DNA of 64,000 bases from Entomortierella parvispora (GCA_963573315.1 OY752152.1:1533001-1597000), one strand, 5' to 3'. Positions 46,994 to 58,501 are shown, counted from the first letter of the stretch. Notes: a model not told the origin generated them from the sequence alone. Translations and numbers: made by a program.

Positions 46994-47653
46994 TCATCCA
47001 CCAGATAAGGTAGGGACGTTCTTGAGGGCCTGGTCAATGGCCATGCGGAGCTTGGGGATGGCAATAGGCTTGGAGACGCAGTCAGCCATGCCGACCTGGC
47101 GATAGAGCGCCTTCTGGTCCTCGTCATCAGAGGTGGTCACGGCGATGATAGGCACATGCTTGTTTTGCTCGAGGATGGCGTGGTCGGGGTGGAGAGAGTC
47201 GCCGTTGCGGATGGCGGCGGTGGTCTGGACACCGGACAAGACGGGCATATCAATGTCCATCAAAATCAGGTCGACCTCGTCCTTGCTGAGTTGATCAAGA
47301 GCAGAGACGCCCGAGTTCATGACCGAGGTCAGCTGGATGGTGTCGGCAAAGTGCTTGTGGAGAAGACGAGAAAGGATGCTGAGGTTGATAGCGTTGTCGT
47401 CGATGATCATGACCTTGATCTTGCGAGCGGGTTGTTGAATAAGAGGCTCCTCAAAGTCGCCGTTGATGCTCTCCATGCTCATGGCAGGGGAGGGAGGCGA
47501 GCTGGGAGGAGTGATACCGGCGAGAGAAGAGGAAGAAGACATGGTGTTGAGGGCCTTTGAAAGGTAGGTGGAAGTCTTTTGAGGTGATAGTTGTTCGTGT
47601 ACGAGACTTGTTGGAGTGGTGGAGCACATTTTTCGAAGGAGGGAACAGAGCAT
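46994..47653 (-). CDS. stand-alone response regulator receiver protein
   Basis: An intronless two-component receiver of 219 residues. The start chosen is the ATG at 47653 (CGACCATGC). The open frame extends upstream to 47875, but a TATA box at 47896-47903 puts transcription start near 47870, leaving those codons as leader. A later Met at 47542 is a possible alternative. Residues 1-75 are Ser/Pro-rich. The receiver begins KVMIIDDNAIN (acidic pair 85-86). The phospho-acceptor Asp133 sits in LILMDIDMPVLSG, the Thr pair at 173-174 in AVTTS, and Lys195 in VSKPI. No output domain is present. It resembles Candida Srr1-type or phosphorelay receivers; its histidine kinase partner is not in the window. 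Confidence 0.88.
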   Translation of the reverse strand: MLCSLLRKMCSTTPTSLVHEQLSPQKTSTYLSKALNTMSSSSSLAGITPPSSPPSPAMSMESINGDFEEPLIQQPARKIKVMIIDDNAINLSILSRLLHKHFADTIQLTSVMNSGVSALDQLSKDEVDLILMDIDMPVLSGVQTTAAIRNGDSLHPDHAILEQNKHVPIIAVTTSDDEDQKALYRQVGMADCVSKPIAIPKLRMAIDQALKNVPTLSGG

Positions 47654-47895
47654 GGTCGAGTTGGGAAGAAGAGAGGAAGACGAGGAGGCTTTCTTTGGGA
47701 AGAGAATGGTGAAAAGAGGAGAGAGAGTGTGTGTGTGTTTGCGAAGGAGAGAGGAGAGAGAGAAGAGAGAGAAGACAAGGTGCGAAGTCGATAGTTGGTA
47801 GACGGTAGTGGTGCAGGTCTGGATGCGATGCGGTAGAGTGGAGAAGGGAGGAAAGAAAGAGAGGAAAAAGGACAAAAAGGACGGCCGGGGCGTGC

Positions 47896-47903
47896 CCTTT
47901 TAT
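47896..47903 (-). promoter_or_regulatory. TATA box of the response regulator gene
   Basis: On the minus strand ATAAAAGG, 243 bases before the chosen ATG and followed by a long TC-rich leader. This supports the internal start codon. Confidence 0.6.
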
Positions 47904-47929
47904 GTCTACGGGGCGGGCCCAATTGCTCG

Positions 47930-48136
47930 GTCGACTCCCGATTCAATGGGCGCTATTCAATCGCATGCCGTCCAATGGCTCCAATGGTTAAATTCTCCTT
48001 CCGTCCGCAGTTGATTGCGGCTTGGCTGCGATTGAATTGGTCTGAATAGACTAGGCCGCGACTCAATCGCACTAGCGCCTTTCAATAGTGTCGACTGAGC
48101 ATCTCGACATGGCCACATGGGGCAAAGTCGATTGAC
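47930..48136 (-). promoter_or_regulatory. dense CAAT-type motif array upstream of the response regulator
   Basis: About ten variants of TCAAT/ATTGA and CCAAT lie in 200 bases. They include CAATTG at 47930, GATTCAAT at 47940, ATTCAATCGC at 47955, CCAATGG at 47972 and 47981, and GATTGCGG near 48013. Further copies are GCGATTGAATTGG near 48029, CTCAATCGC at 48062, TTCAATAG at 48081 and CGATTGAC near 48129. The array starts just beyond the TATA box. Binding by a CCAAT-type or homeodomain factor is a guess. Confidence 0.45.
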
Positions 48137-51100
48137 CCTTGCCCCCTCCTGCCTTTCGCGGTAATTGACGCCTTTGCCTTCCTCAATTGCCTCTCCTTTT
48201 TTGTGTTGCTTTTGCTTGTTTCTCCCTCAATTGCGACTCTTGTCGAGCCACGATCGACCCACGATCACACACTCTCTTGCATACACCCCATGCTCTGCTC
48301 GAGGTCTCTCTACTCTTTTATTTCTTCGACCGCAAAGCTCTTTGCTTCATCGACATTGACACCCAGCCTGTCTCGCAGTGATTTGATCGTCTTCCTGTTC
48401 CTTTTACTCTCCACCCAACCCATTCGTTGCTGCGGATACTGAAGAAAGACAGAGAAGGACGACGTGAACAAGACCTTGGCTCGGTGGCAAAATCTCAATT
48501 AGCCAGTTTTGGCTGGATGATCGACAATGTGTTGCACGTTGTGTGCGTCTTGATTGTAGTCTAGCTTTGTTGTCCTCTTTTGTTGCACGTTCCAAGAGCC
48601 AAGGAATTGCTGCCCAGCCAACAACCCGTTTAGTCCTTTTTTTTTCTCCTCGGCACGGCTGTGGACCTTAAATTGTCTGGGCACAGAGACTATCGCCGTA
48701 TTGTCGCCCTTTCAAAAAAGGCAACAATACTGTAATGTGCACTTAACAACACCGCCCCCCAAGCCAAAGGCCACGAGTTTGCCCAATCGATCGAACGCTC
48801 ACCCCTGGGATTCTTGTCTTGCGGTCGGCTCTTTTATTTATGCCTCAACAGGTTGATTTTTTTACCCTTTTTGCTGTCGATTGGAAAGCGGAACGTGTCC
48901 TGCCCAGCTGCGGCCAAGAAAAAAAAAACTTTCTCTCCACAAGAATTTTTCTTTTTTGTTGTCGTGTTCTTTGGGCTTCGGAAGGACGCGAAACGTGGAC
49001 AAATATAGATGTTGCTATCGAGAGTGTTCCTGATCGTGTGTCCTCTCTTTGCAGCCCCATAGGGTGCCCCATCGATTGTCTGTGCCCTGCCATCATCCAG
49101 TCTGACAGTTTGTGCTTCCATCCATGGTTGTTTCTTTTCCCCCCTCTTTCTTCTTGCATGGCTATTCCTTCTTCCAGGCCAGTTGCAATTGCGCTTCCTG
49201 GGCTGTGGGAACTTGTCGAGGCTTATTTTGCAAAAAAGGACTGTGGCTGGACATCCGTGGACAACTCCAAAAGCAGTGGAAAGTGTTTGCCTTCCCAGTC
49301 CTAGTCCCAGTTCTTCAGTTTGAACATGGCACCATTCAAACGAAATCCCAAGCAGAAATAGAACGGGATGCAGCCACCGCGCCACTTGCGAGGTCGACTC
49401 ATTATTGACGAAAAATGAAGGGACAACACTTCTTGGCTTTTTTTTTTTGCTTTTTCCTTTCTTCTGGGAAGAATGGGAACAAAAAGGAAACGGAGGTGGT
49501 TCGGGACAAGGCGGGTGAGAGGGGCGCTTTTTATTCCAAATGAACAAGTCAGTAATAAAACAGAAACAGGTATGGAAAGAAGTCTGATGTTTTGACCAAC
49601 TTGAGCCACAGCGTGGCTGAAGAGGCAGGCAAAGGGAGAAAGGAACGGTCGACCCGCTTCCTTCAAGGAACATCTATTCCTGTTCCTTTTGTTTTGGCTC
49701 TCATTTTTCCCTTGGCGACGGCTGTTGGTTGACTCTGGAAAAATCAAATCGCGCCACCTGAAGCACATGGAGGGACAGAGACCTGGTAAAGGGAAAGCGA
49801 CACAAGCAACAAGGCAGGCTCCATGGTCGACGATCTTCAAACAGGAAAACTGACCGGGACAGTCAATTGACCCGTCCTGTCTGCAGAGGATGCACCCTCG
49901 GGAGGTTTCTGTTGACAAAAGGGGAAGGATCATCTTTGACTCACACGACAACAGTGCGCCGAGCAATGAGCCAGGATTCCCTTTTGAAGACAGACCTCAC
50001 ATGATATGGTGATACCATGTAGACTACGGTAAGAGTGCAGAACGGCGGCGGAGGTTATTCCTGTCGCAAAAGAAGAGGATACAGCATCCCCAAGGTGGGG
50101 GTCGAAAAGGGCAAAAGCTAAAAGAGACCGAGACTTTTTTACCTGGGGTTCTTGTGCCTGAGACCACCCAATGAAACGGCGTGTGGGGCCATGTGGACAC
50201 AGCGAGGCCCTCCTCTTTGGTGGCGGTGTTGCCACTCCGTCGCGTGGAACCACAAGCAAAGATTATCTTGATAGATAGCTCGATGGCGACTGGTCCCGTC
50301 TCTTTCGTTCCAAGACCACAGGCATAGATAATAGGACTGCACTCAGATCGTTTTGGTCGGCGAATGTACAAATGTCGGTCACTGACCTATTTCTTCCTAA
50401 ATTGATCAAGGGCGTGTACCTTGACTCCAATAAGCATGCTGAATGGTGCCCCGCCTTCTTGGCAATGGGAACTGGAACGTCCATGGCCTTAAATCTACGC
50501 CGCACCGAAACCTGAGGTCTTTCATCGAGATAAAAAAAGCTCGTAAGTTGCCGCACCTGGACGAAGCAAGCCCGAAAAAGATATCTCTAGCATCCGAAGT
50601 TGAGGCTATCTATCCCCACAACAACATCCTTATCGTATCAATTGAGGGCTGTGTCTGGTCCACTTATTGTAGTTCCGAAGTACAGTCGTCCTAGAGAACG
50701 CGTCCTTTTTTTCCTTTCTTTACAGTCTATACTTTCCTTTTACTCTAGTCGGCTTGATTAGGATGCAGGTGGTCAGACACCTGCTCTGCAACTCCGTAAG
50801 CAACAAGAAACAGATATCAGACACTTCGCGATGCTTCTTTGTTTGGGGGTACCAAGTTTGATCGACGGCCCCTGAAAGGCCAAAGTTCCTTCTATTTTTC
50901 CTTCTTTTGGTCCTTCCACAAACATCAAGGCCGATCTTCTGAACTCAGCAAAGAAGGGCATTCTCTCTTTTTTCATCCAAAGAACCATGCAGACACAGGT
51001 GTTGGGTTGCTAATCAGATTGTTTATTTCTTCCTCTTTCCGCCCTTTTGTTTCTTTTGTGCCCTTGCATTCGCACGTCGATTGGTCCTGCCGGTAGAACG

Positions 51101-51282
51101 TATCGCTAACTGGGCTAATTGGGGTCTGGACTTGTATGTCAAGCAAGGAAGGGACCATGCACCATCCCAAAAAAAAAAATAGAAGAGCAGACAAAAAAAA
51201 ACCCTAGCCATTGGACCATCAGTCTGGCACTTGACCCATTGGGAGCCTCTCTTTTTTGATGTGTTCCCGACTCGCTTGCTCG

Positions 51283-51291
51283 CCTTTATAG
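51283..51291 (-). promoter_or_regulatory. TATA-like element inside the gene desert
   Basis: CTATAAAGG on the minus strand, 3.6 kb upstream of the response regulator ATG. It could serve a distal promoter or a non-coding transcript; no transcript start is otherwise visible. Confidence 0.25.
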
Positions 51292-54200
51292 TTTGCATGA
51301 ATCGTTGTTGAAAAGAAGATGGGGTAGACAAGAAGAAGACGGATAGTGATCCACGAGCAAAAGACAGATAGAGCCATAGAGGGAGAGTGGGGTGATGGTG
51401 CAAGTTAAGATAGTACAGTAGTGGAGAGGGGTAAAGGTACCTCCCGGGAGAAGAGGGTGGGCCAGAGGCACGTCCGCGCGTCCAGTTCTTGTGGCTGGGT
51501 CCCCTTTCTCCCCTCCTTCTCTTCCAGTAAACATGTTTACGGTTCTTTCCCCCCCATCTCTCTCTTTTTTTTTTGTTCAAGGGGTGGGCTAGATGAACGT
51601 CGCTAAGGATAGGTTCAACCAACGGATATTTGTCATGCAATCGGGACGGACTCTTTTCGAGTCTCAGCCTCCTTCCCTCTGTTCCAGAAAGATGTTCCTT
51701 CCAGAGTTCATGATGACCCTATATTTCTCGGGCGTAGCAATGTTCCTGCAAACGATCGCCTGTTTCTCTTGTTTACATTGGCGTCAAGAGGGTCACCTAC
51801 CGGGTGGTGTTTGCCTTTTTGCCTAACCTACCCTTACTTCCTTCCTCCCTTGATGCACGCGCGCGTGTCGAAGGTCCTCTCTATGCTTTTTGGAACTTTG
51901 CAACATCAACAATTCCCCTTGTCAGTGTGACCCAATGGCTACGGTTTGTAAACTGCTGTTTTCCTCCTCGTAGAAAAAAAATGCATGCAGGAGGAGGGGA
52001 GACGAAAAAAACTCGGGGGATTTTGAGAAGGCAAGTCCCCATGGGGTTGATCGAGGCAAGGTGCGAGATGACGGTGACGGATGGGGAGGAGGCGGAAGGA
52101 GGCTACCACACTGACCTCTTGCACTCTCAATGCCTTCAGCTTACGAAACATGAATTGTCATTTTAGTCAGCACCACTTCTCGAAAAGACCATGTAAAAGT
52201 TCCTTTGGTATCTCATTCCTGTGCTTCCTATCTTGATCGGAGTATGGCGTGCATTGCAGGTTGCAGGTGGTTGAAGAGAGAGACTTGTTGTTACCACGTT
52301 CATTCTTTTTTGTATTTACTAGGCCCGGGAGGAGAAAGAGGGGCGGTGTCAAACAAGATCAATTGACGCGACAAACTCGCGTGTTTGCTTCTCCCAAACT
52401 GACACAACAGTCGAGATCTCTCCCTCTCCCTCCTCTCCTCGGAAATGGCAAGGGCATGGCCGATGGGCAAAAAAAGATAGAAAAGAAAGGCAGAGGGCAA
52501 GAGAGCTGATGATGGAGCACACGCAGATCCCGTGCCCAAAGAGCAATTGAAGGGCAATGGTCGACCCTTGGTGAAAATGCCGCACACCGCAAAACTGATG
52601 TCCCTCTTGGGCTGTCTCTGCTCCCTCACCTCTATTTTGAGTGAGCAAACCTCAGAGGGCTGCCCCATCGCTCACTTAACGCAAGGTTCAGCGGAATCTT
52701 TTTTTGCGATGGGATGGTTTGGGGGGGTTGTCTCCAGTTGGCTAGACTAAACGGTCGATCGACGTCCATGTTTCTGACCCCCTTCCTGCCGCTCGTTGCA
52801 GAGTCGACAGTAATGACCTTGCCACGAGAGTGCACAGCCCAAATTCCCAAAATTTCCGGTGGCTTAAAAAAACGGCGGTGGCTTTTTTCAGTTCTTCCCA
52901 CCATGAATGAAAAGGAGAAGGACAAACGGGGCAAAGCAACAGGTTGCTCATTCATTGTTACTGCGTGGAGCGCGCGAAGCGTTTCTGTTGCCTCCCCTTG
53001 ATATGATCCCATCCATTGTTGGATTTTCTGGCTCATTTGTCAACCAGCATGCACGAGAAGGCGCAAAAGGCGCAAGGCATCTTTGTCTTGGTGTCTCTTT
53101 CATCTGCGTTTCCGCCGGAGGGGGTTACTGAAGGTGGTTGGTTGGTGCAATTGAGAACAAGTTGCTTTGCCATGATTTTCCGCGTCCAAACAGCAACACA
53201 ACTGGGCTATGCAGTCGCGAGGATGTCTGATCCAGCACCAACACCATGCATGGGGATCCTCACACCTCCAGCAGGAGAAAGACAAGAGCGATGGGGCTTA
53301 GAACAAAATGGCGTGCGTGCGCATCCCCTCTTTTTGACATTTTTTCACCTTGATCGCTCATCCGCGTCTCTCCTCTAGGCTATTTTCAGTTCTCGCGTTG
53401 GAAAACGACACACGTTGTAGGTTCTTGTTGGAACTTTTTCCAGAAAGGAGCACTTGGAGCAAAGCGCACATTACAAATTATTCAGGGCGAGAGTTTTGAA
53501 CAAGAGTGAGGGGAAAAAAGTGAAAATGTTGTTGGGCTGCGGTTGGACACGCAGACTTTGCCAAGAAGCACACGCCCCTCCCCTGCTGTGCACGGTCACA
53601 CGTTTTGTGTTGGTCGGATAGTCTAGTGAACCATTCTTCCGGCTCAAGCTTTTTTTTTGAAGCGATGGCAATTGAGAATGGATGGCTCAATTTTGTCAAT
53701 TGAAAGAGTCCCCTCCCTTGTCACTCTCAAACAAAAGCAATTGGCGTCATGTTTATTTCTTTTTTGTGTGTCGAGACAAATATGGCAAGCAATCGGATCT
53801 TTTTTCTGCCGCTGCGCTTTCTGTTTCTCTGTGCTTCCTTACCAAGCGAAATAAAAAAGACGCCATTCGCCATTGGAACCAATGGGTTGATCAACACACG
53901 AATTGACGTGTTCTTGCGACTCTTTGCTCGCGCGTCTGAGCAAAAAACTCAAACTACAATAACCAAAACTGAAAAATCAATTGAAAATGGTCCATTACTA
54001 ATCCCGGAGAAAGACTCGATTACAAACGCGACACACGCATGTACCGTACCATGCCGATTTCGCATCCTGTTCGTGAAATAAGGGATCGCGTTCAACATCA
54101 AACACCAGACATGTCGGAGGTCAAGCCCCTCCGTCTCTTCCCTTCCGCCCATGAGCCGCGCAGATCCACGGGACTCGAAATGGGAGATGGTTCTTCTGGT

Positions 54201-55535
54201 CGGACATAGGAGACTGTGAGATCGCCCTCCATCACTCGCCCTAACTCCTTTCGAGTTTTGACTAGTCTTTTAGGAGCCCATGGTACTCTTAAGACGTCCA
54301 CATTTGCTAGATGTCTCCAGTTACTGAACGAGTCCTGCATCATTACGTTGAAGGATGCGCAATATCAAAAACGAGGGGGGGCCTCTTTCGTGTTGCGGAG
54401 AGAATAGGGGAGAGAACTAGTCTGATCAACAAGCACAGTTCTTGGAGTCCTCGCTGTCCAAACCACGAGGACTTGCGCGAGTGAGCTTTCAAAACAAGAA
54501 CGTCCGTGTGCGCCGCAAAAGGGAAGATGAAAGGGGGAGGAGAGTGCGCAGCATGTCCACCCGGCCCGCCCGTATTTCTAAGCAATGAACGCGCGCGGGA
54601 CACGTGACCAATTGAGCTTGGGTCAGTCCTCAGTTTTGTCGAGATGCTTGACATGTGCTTCTTTTGCTCAGTTCAACGACCATGTGATTGTCCTGGAGTG
54701 AGGCCTCGATCTAGCATAACCAGATGGGGACGAAATCGGCAACCCCCATACCCTGGAGACTCGTCCGCCTGCTGCGAATGGCAAAAAAAAAGAGAAAGGC
54801 ATTCAGGGCGCGCAGACAGGTCTCCCAGGAACGCCAAACTCACTCAAACAGATTGCAGGGGAGACCTCTGCCAACAGCCAGGAATGCATTGTTCAATTTA
54901 GATGATGAGGATGAGACCATGGATGGTTCCAATCTGAAAGCCATCCCAGGACAGCGATGACAAGGCTCCTCGACGCCCATTGCCTTGTGATACCACGGTC
55001 GGATGCGAACAAAAGCCAAAAGAAATCAAAGCTGTCGCCGCCACCCGTGCGGCCGTTCTGTCAGTGCGAGATCAAAGGTCGAAAACCCACTCTTCAAGTC
55101 GTTGTTCTCAGGAAGGGGAGGGTGAGTTTTATTTGCTCGCGACACGATGGCCCACGGACTTTAATCGAGAGAAGAATATCGTGGAGAGGTGGATGTCTGT
55201 GCAGATGAGATTCGCCTTTTCTCCACCCCCACACAGTTTATGCACAGAGGGACAGTCGAGCGGACCGATTTTCCAGCCTCTCTCTCCTTGAACCGGTTGG
55301 TCATGGTCGCACAGCACAGACAGGACTCAAAGGGAGCCGCTCCGTTGGAAAGAACTCAAAGATCAGGATGAGGGACGGGGCTCTCAAGACGCAGGACGAC
55401 CCGATCGTTAAAGACACCGACCCACTTTTTCCATCTCTCTCTCTCTTGTTTCTTTCCTTTTTCCTCTCACCACTAACCCATCCAAGTAGTACTCTTGTAT
55501 CCTTCCCACCTTTGTCAGCAAGAGAGAAACGCACC

Positions 55536-57529
55536 ATGGAGTTCTACCAACAAAATCAAGTAATCCTTGTAACGGGAGGTACTGGATTCATCGGCAAAGT
55601 CCTTGTTGAGAAGATTCTCCGTTCTTTGCCTCAGGTGAAAAAGTACGTTTTACGGCTCGGCAAGATATCAGGAGGCAGTCCCCTTCAACATGAGGACACA
55701 AGCGCTTCAATCGGATGATTCTCGGAACTCATGCCTCATGCCGCACTTTTTCTATAGAATCTACCTTCTCGCCAGAGCAGCTGACAGTGCACAGCTTCAG
55801 AAGCGCGTTGACAAGGAGATCTTTGGTGCCCGTCTCTTTGAGCCTCTCAAGGCCCAGTTTAAGACCCCAGAGGACTTCAAGTCCCAGATCATGTCCAAGG
55901 TTGTACCCGTCCGAGGCGACTTGATGCAGGATCACATTGGACTCTCGGAAGAGGACAAGGCCATGGTCCAAGCAGACACCACGGTCGTGATTAGTGTAGC
56001 AGCCGACATTGGATATCTCGGCTCCCTTAGAGACTCGGTTGAGGTAAGAAAAGAAGTCGACTGAACCATGGAGAGAGGCCTGGGATTTCCTCTTTCCTGG
56101 CTGGACAGAGAAGGAGAGAAGGAAAAAAATAGGATGCCTGGTTGAGCCTTTTTCTTTTTTTTCTTTTTTCTTTTTTTTTGTACTCTCCCCATAAATTGGG
56201 CCAAGGACCTTGTGCAACCAAGCAACGGCAACAGCAACTGTTTCTGTCAACATGTGTTAGCTCGCTCTTCTCGGGATTCTTCTTGTTTGCAAACTCACCG
56301 CTATCCATTTTCGATCTTGGCTACTTATAGACCAATTGCTATGGACCCCTTCGAATCCTCAAGTTGGCCGAGGGGATGCCTCATCTGGCCTCGATCGTGC
56401 ATGTTTCGACCTCGTTTGTCAACGCCCACTTGGGTCCTCATGTGAAGGAGCTGCTCTACCCATACCCTCTCGGAGATGCTGATCGATTGATTGAAGAGTG
56501 GCGAAAGATGAGTGATGACGACTTGTCCGTCTACGAGCGTGATGTAGCCCTCAAGACCTTTGTTAACACCTACGTTGCCTCCAAGTCCCTGGCTGAACAT
56601 ATGATCCAGAGCTGGTCACGATCTATGAACCTGCCAGTCGTGATTGTCAGACCCGCAGTGGTCATCGGAGCCCATTCAGAGCCAATGCCAGGATGGGTCG
56701 AAGGACTGGGAGGAATCAATGGAACCACGATCTTGATGGCGACCGGCAGGATTCAAGAGTGGATCGGCGTTGAGGTAAGGCTAGTGGCGTACCCTCACCT
56801 TCATCTTGCAACTAGATATAACAATCTCTTATACTCCCTTCGCCTCTCATCCCAAAATAGCACTTGGTCACTGATCTTGTTCCTGTTGACTTTGTGTGCA
56901 AGACCATCTTGCAGGCAGCGCCCGAGGCAAAGCGTGGACAAGCGTCCATCCCCATCTTCCAGAGCGGTTCCAGCTCTCACAGTCCAGTGACTCATCATCA
57001 GGGTATGAGCACCTTGGTCCAATACTGGCCACGCGCCCGAGAGAGCGCATTGAAGAGAGGACTCAAAACAAGAATTGCCAGCGATATCCGACCCTGTTAT
57101 TACAGTCCTTCCGACTATGAGCTTCAATTCCAACAGAGATTCGCCAAGGAACTCAAGTTCATCCGAGATGAAGGAGAGGGTTACGAAAAGATTGGAAGCA
57201 AGCTGGCGTTCAATTACAGGACTGTCAAGATGTTTGGCACCTTTGGACTCCGTCAATGGGTCTGGGATGCTACAGAGTCTATCAAACTGGATGACAGGTC
57301 TCCCAAGGCACTTCAGATTGGGTTGAGGGACAGGATCGATTGGGATCTGTACTTCCACAACTACTACCTGGGCCTGCACGAGTTTATCCTGAAAGAGAAG
57401 GTCGACAGGACGTTGGAGGTGGTGCGCACACCCAACTGGAAGTCGTACCAGAAGCACTTTCATCAAAATATCGATAACCGTGCTCAACGGGAGGCCGAGA
57501 AGGAACTGGAGGTGCTTGCACTCTTGTAA
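55536..57529 (+). CDS. fatty acyl-CoA reductase (male-sterility family)
   Basis: It reduces fatty acyl-CoA to fatty alcohol with NADPH, usually at endoplasmic reticulum or peroxisomal membranes. Exons are 55536-55642, 55758-56043, 56331-56774 and 56861-57529 (501 residues). The start context is strong (GCACCATGG). The N-terminal Rossmann fold of the NAD_binding_4 type has LVTGGTGFIGKVLVEKIL (11-28) and KKIYLLAR. The catalytic YVASK is at about 212-216 (NTYVASKSLAEHM). The C-terminal FAR_C/sterile domain ends with DLYFHNYYLGLHEFILKE. Length and order match animal and plant FARs (about 500 residues). No clear C-terminal membrane helix is seen. AATAAA is at 57568-57573. It faces an SDR gene across the fold-back element. 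Confidence 0.93.
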
Positions 57530-57567
57530 AGCCCTCTTTCGTTTCTCCTCTCACCACCCAGCAAATC

Positions 57568-57573
57568 AATAAA
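57568..57573 (+). terminator. poly(A) signal of the acyl-CoA reductase gene
   Basis: AATAAA 38 bases after the stop codon. Confidence 0.6.
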
Positions 57574-57697
57574 TACTGCCCAATCGTTTTTATACCCTAA
57601 CTTTATCGCAGCCTACATGCTCTTCTATCTAAGCCTCGACATGGTGTCGGACCATGGCTCAAAGAACGCCCAAAGCCTCTCTTGCAATATATGTTGC

Positions 57698-57798
57698 AGC
57701 CCCACTCAAAGTTCAAAAAAAAAAAAAATTGTACTCGGCTCAAAGCGAGTTAACTTTTCCCAATTGGTGTACAAAGCGATTTCGTTCAAATATCATTA
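57698..57798. repeat. left terminal inverted repeat of the fold-back element
   Basis: It pairs with 58022-58142 on the opposite strand; the ends are AGCCCCACTCAA and TTGAGTGGGGCT. Confidence 0.82.
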
Positions 57799-58021
57799 CT
57801 AGCTCGCGACGGCTTCAAAGCGAGTCAACAATTCCTGAGAAGTGGGGAGAGGAAAGAAATGAAAGTCCTTCTCACGCAGGTCGAGGGCCAAGAGATGCAA
57901 CGAGGCGCTTGCATGTGCCTGTCACGCCAGTCTTGCATGGATACGAAAAAAACCTTGGACCATCCAAGACCAAAGCGATATTTGAACGAACTCGCTTCGC
58001 GCACCAGAAAGGAATTGATGG

Positions 58022-58142
58022 CTCGCGACGGCTCTTTGAACGAACTTACTTTGTACACCAATTGGTAAAAGTTAACTCGCCCTGGCTCGCTTTGACTCGC
58101 TTTGAACCGAGTACAATTTTTTTTTGAACGTTGAGTGGGGCT
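58022..58142. repeat. right terminal inverted repeat of the fold-back element
   Basis: Longer than the left arm because of an internal block carrying extra copies of the CTCGCTTTGA unit. Confidence 0.8.
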
Positions 58143-58193
58143 ATTAATGGCCATGGGGTACCAAGAGACTGGGTATCGGCAGATTTACAGTCG

Positions 58194-58322
58194 TCATGGC
58201 CATCCGTCTCGCCCACAACAACTGTTGAGGGTGCTGGCTAGAGCGACAATAGCGATCTTCCCCGTAAAGTCGGGGATCTGGTCATCGGAGTATCGTGCGG
58301 GCGACATTTTTTTGTGGTTCAT
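58194..58322 (-). pseudogene. N-terminal fragment of a short-chain dehydrogenase/reductase
   Basis: On the minus strand ARYSDDQIPDFTGKIAIV matches RQYSYDKIPDQTGKIAIV of the neighbouring intact SDR. It then jumps straight to ALAS, which lies 13 residues further on in the intact protein. The missing 39 bases encode the TGxxxGxG cofactor loop. After ALAS the similarity stops. It is a broken duplicate in the same orientation, immediately downstream of the intact gene and next to the fold-back element. Confidence 0.75.
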
Positions 58323-58495
58323 GTTGAGTTGCATGGGAGGAGCGAAGAAAAAAACAGGGGGTGGTGGTGATGAGGGATGAGACGGACACCTTTTCTGCTT
58401 TCTTCTGACGCCGCACACTTGATTTTCATCACACTGCATCGCCACCCTTTGCCACGTCCCAGTCCTAGAGCAAGGTGTCGAATTCATACAGGGTA

Positions 58496-58501
58496 TTTAT
58501 T
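58496..58501 (-). terminator. poly(A) signal of the SDR gene
   Basis: AATAAA on the minus strand, 82 bases beyond the SDR stop codon. Confidence 0.55.

Larger units (their letters stand above)
47654..55535. other. gene desert upstream of the response regulator, about 7.9 kb
   Basis: Apart from the regulator's leader and promoter (47654-48140), no gene is supported. Fourteen CAATTG sites occur from 47930 to 54609, including four in 53669-53983. TATA-like sequences on the minus strand at 48831-48841 and 51283-51291 could mark extra promoters. The minus-strand open segment 54098-54343 has fairly balanced composition but no recognisable domain or splice partners. Confidence 0.5.
57698..58142. 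mobile_element. 445 bp MITE-like element with about 100-base terminal inverted repeats
   Basis: The left end begins AGCCCCACTCAAAGTTCAA and the right end, read on the other strand, AGCCCCACTCAACGTTCAA. Both arms then run through an A tract, TTGTACTCGG, TCAAAGCGAGT, GAGTTAACTTTT and CCAATTGGTGTACAAAG. They stay nearly identical for about 100 bases, except for an extra block of about 20 bases in the right arm. Inside, GCTCGCGACGGCT occurs near both arms, and a second inverted pair surrounds GATATTTGAACGAA. No transposase is encoded and no clear target-site duplication is seen. This is the pattern of a non-autonomous DNA transposon or fold-back element. It lies between the 3' ends of two convergent genes. 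Confidence 0.82.

Noticed and set aside
48834-49673. 279-codon open frame on the minus strand in the desert
   Set aside because: The translation is Cys/Pro/Lys-run rich without any conserved motif, and opposite-strand frames are equally open.
50443-50694. 83-codon + strand frame
   Set aside because: Composition is acceptable, but no homology, intron signals or promoter can be recognised.
54098-54343. 81-codon minus-strand frame
   Set aside because: It is balanced in composition and might be an exon or relic, but it overlaps an equally open + strand frame and shows no known motif.
58135-58380. 81-codon + strand frame next to the fold-back element
   Set aside because: It is the antisense shadow of the SDR fragment on the minus strand.
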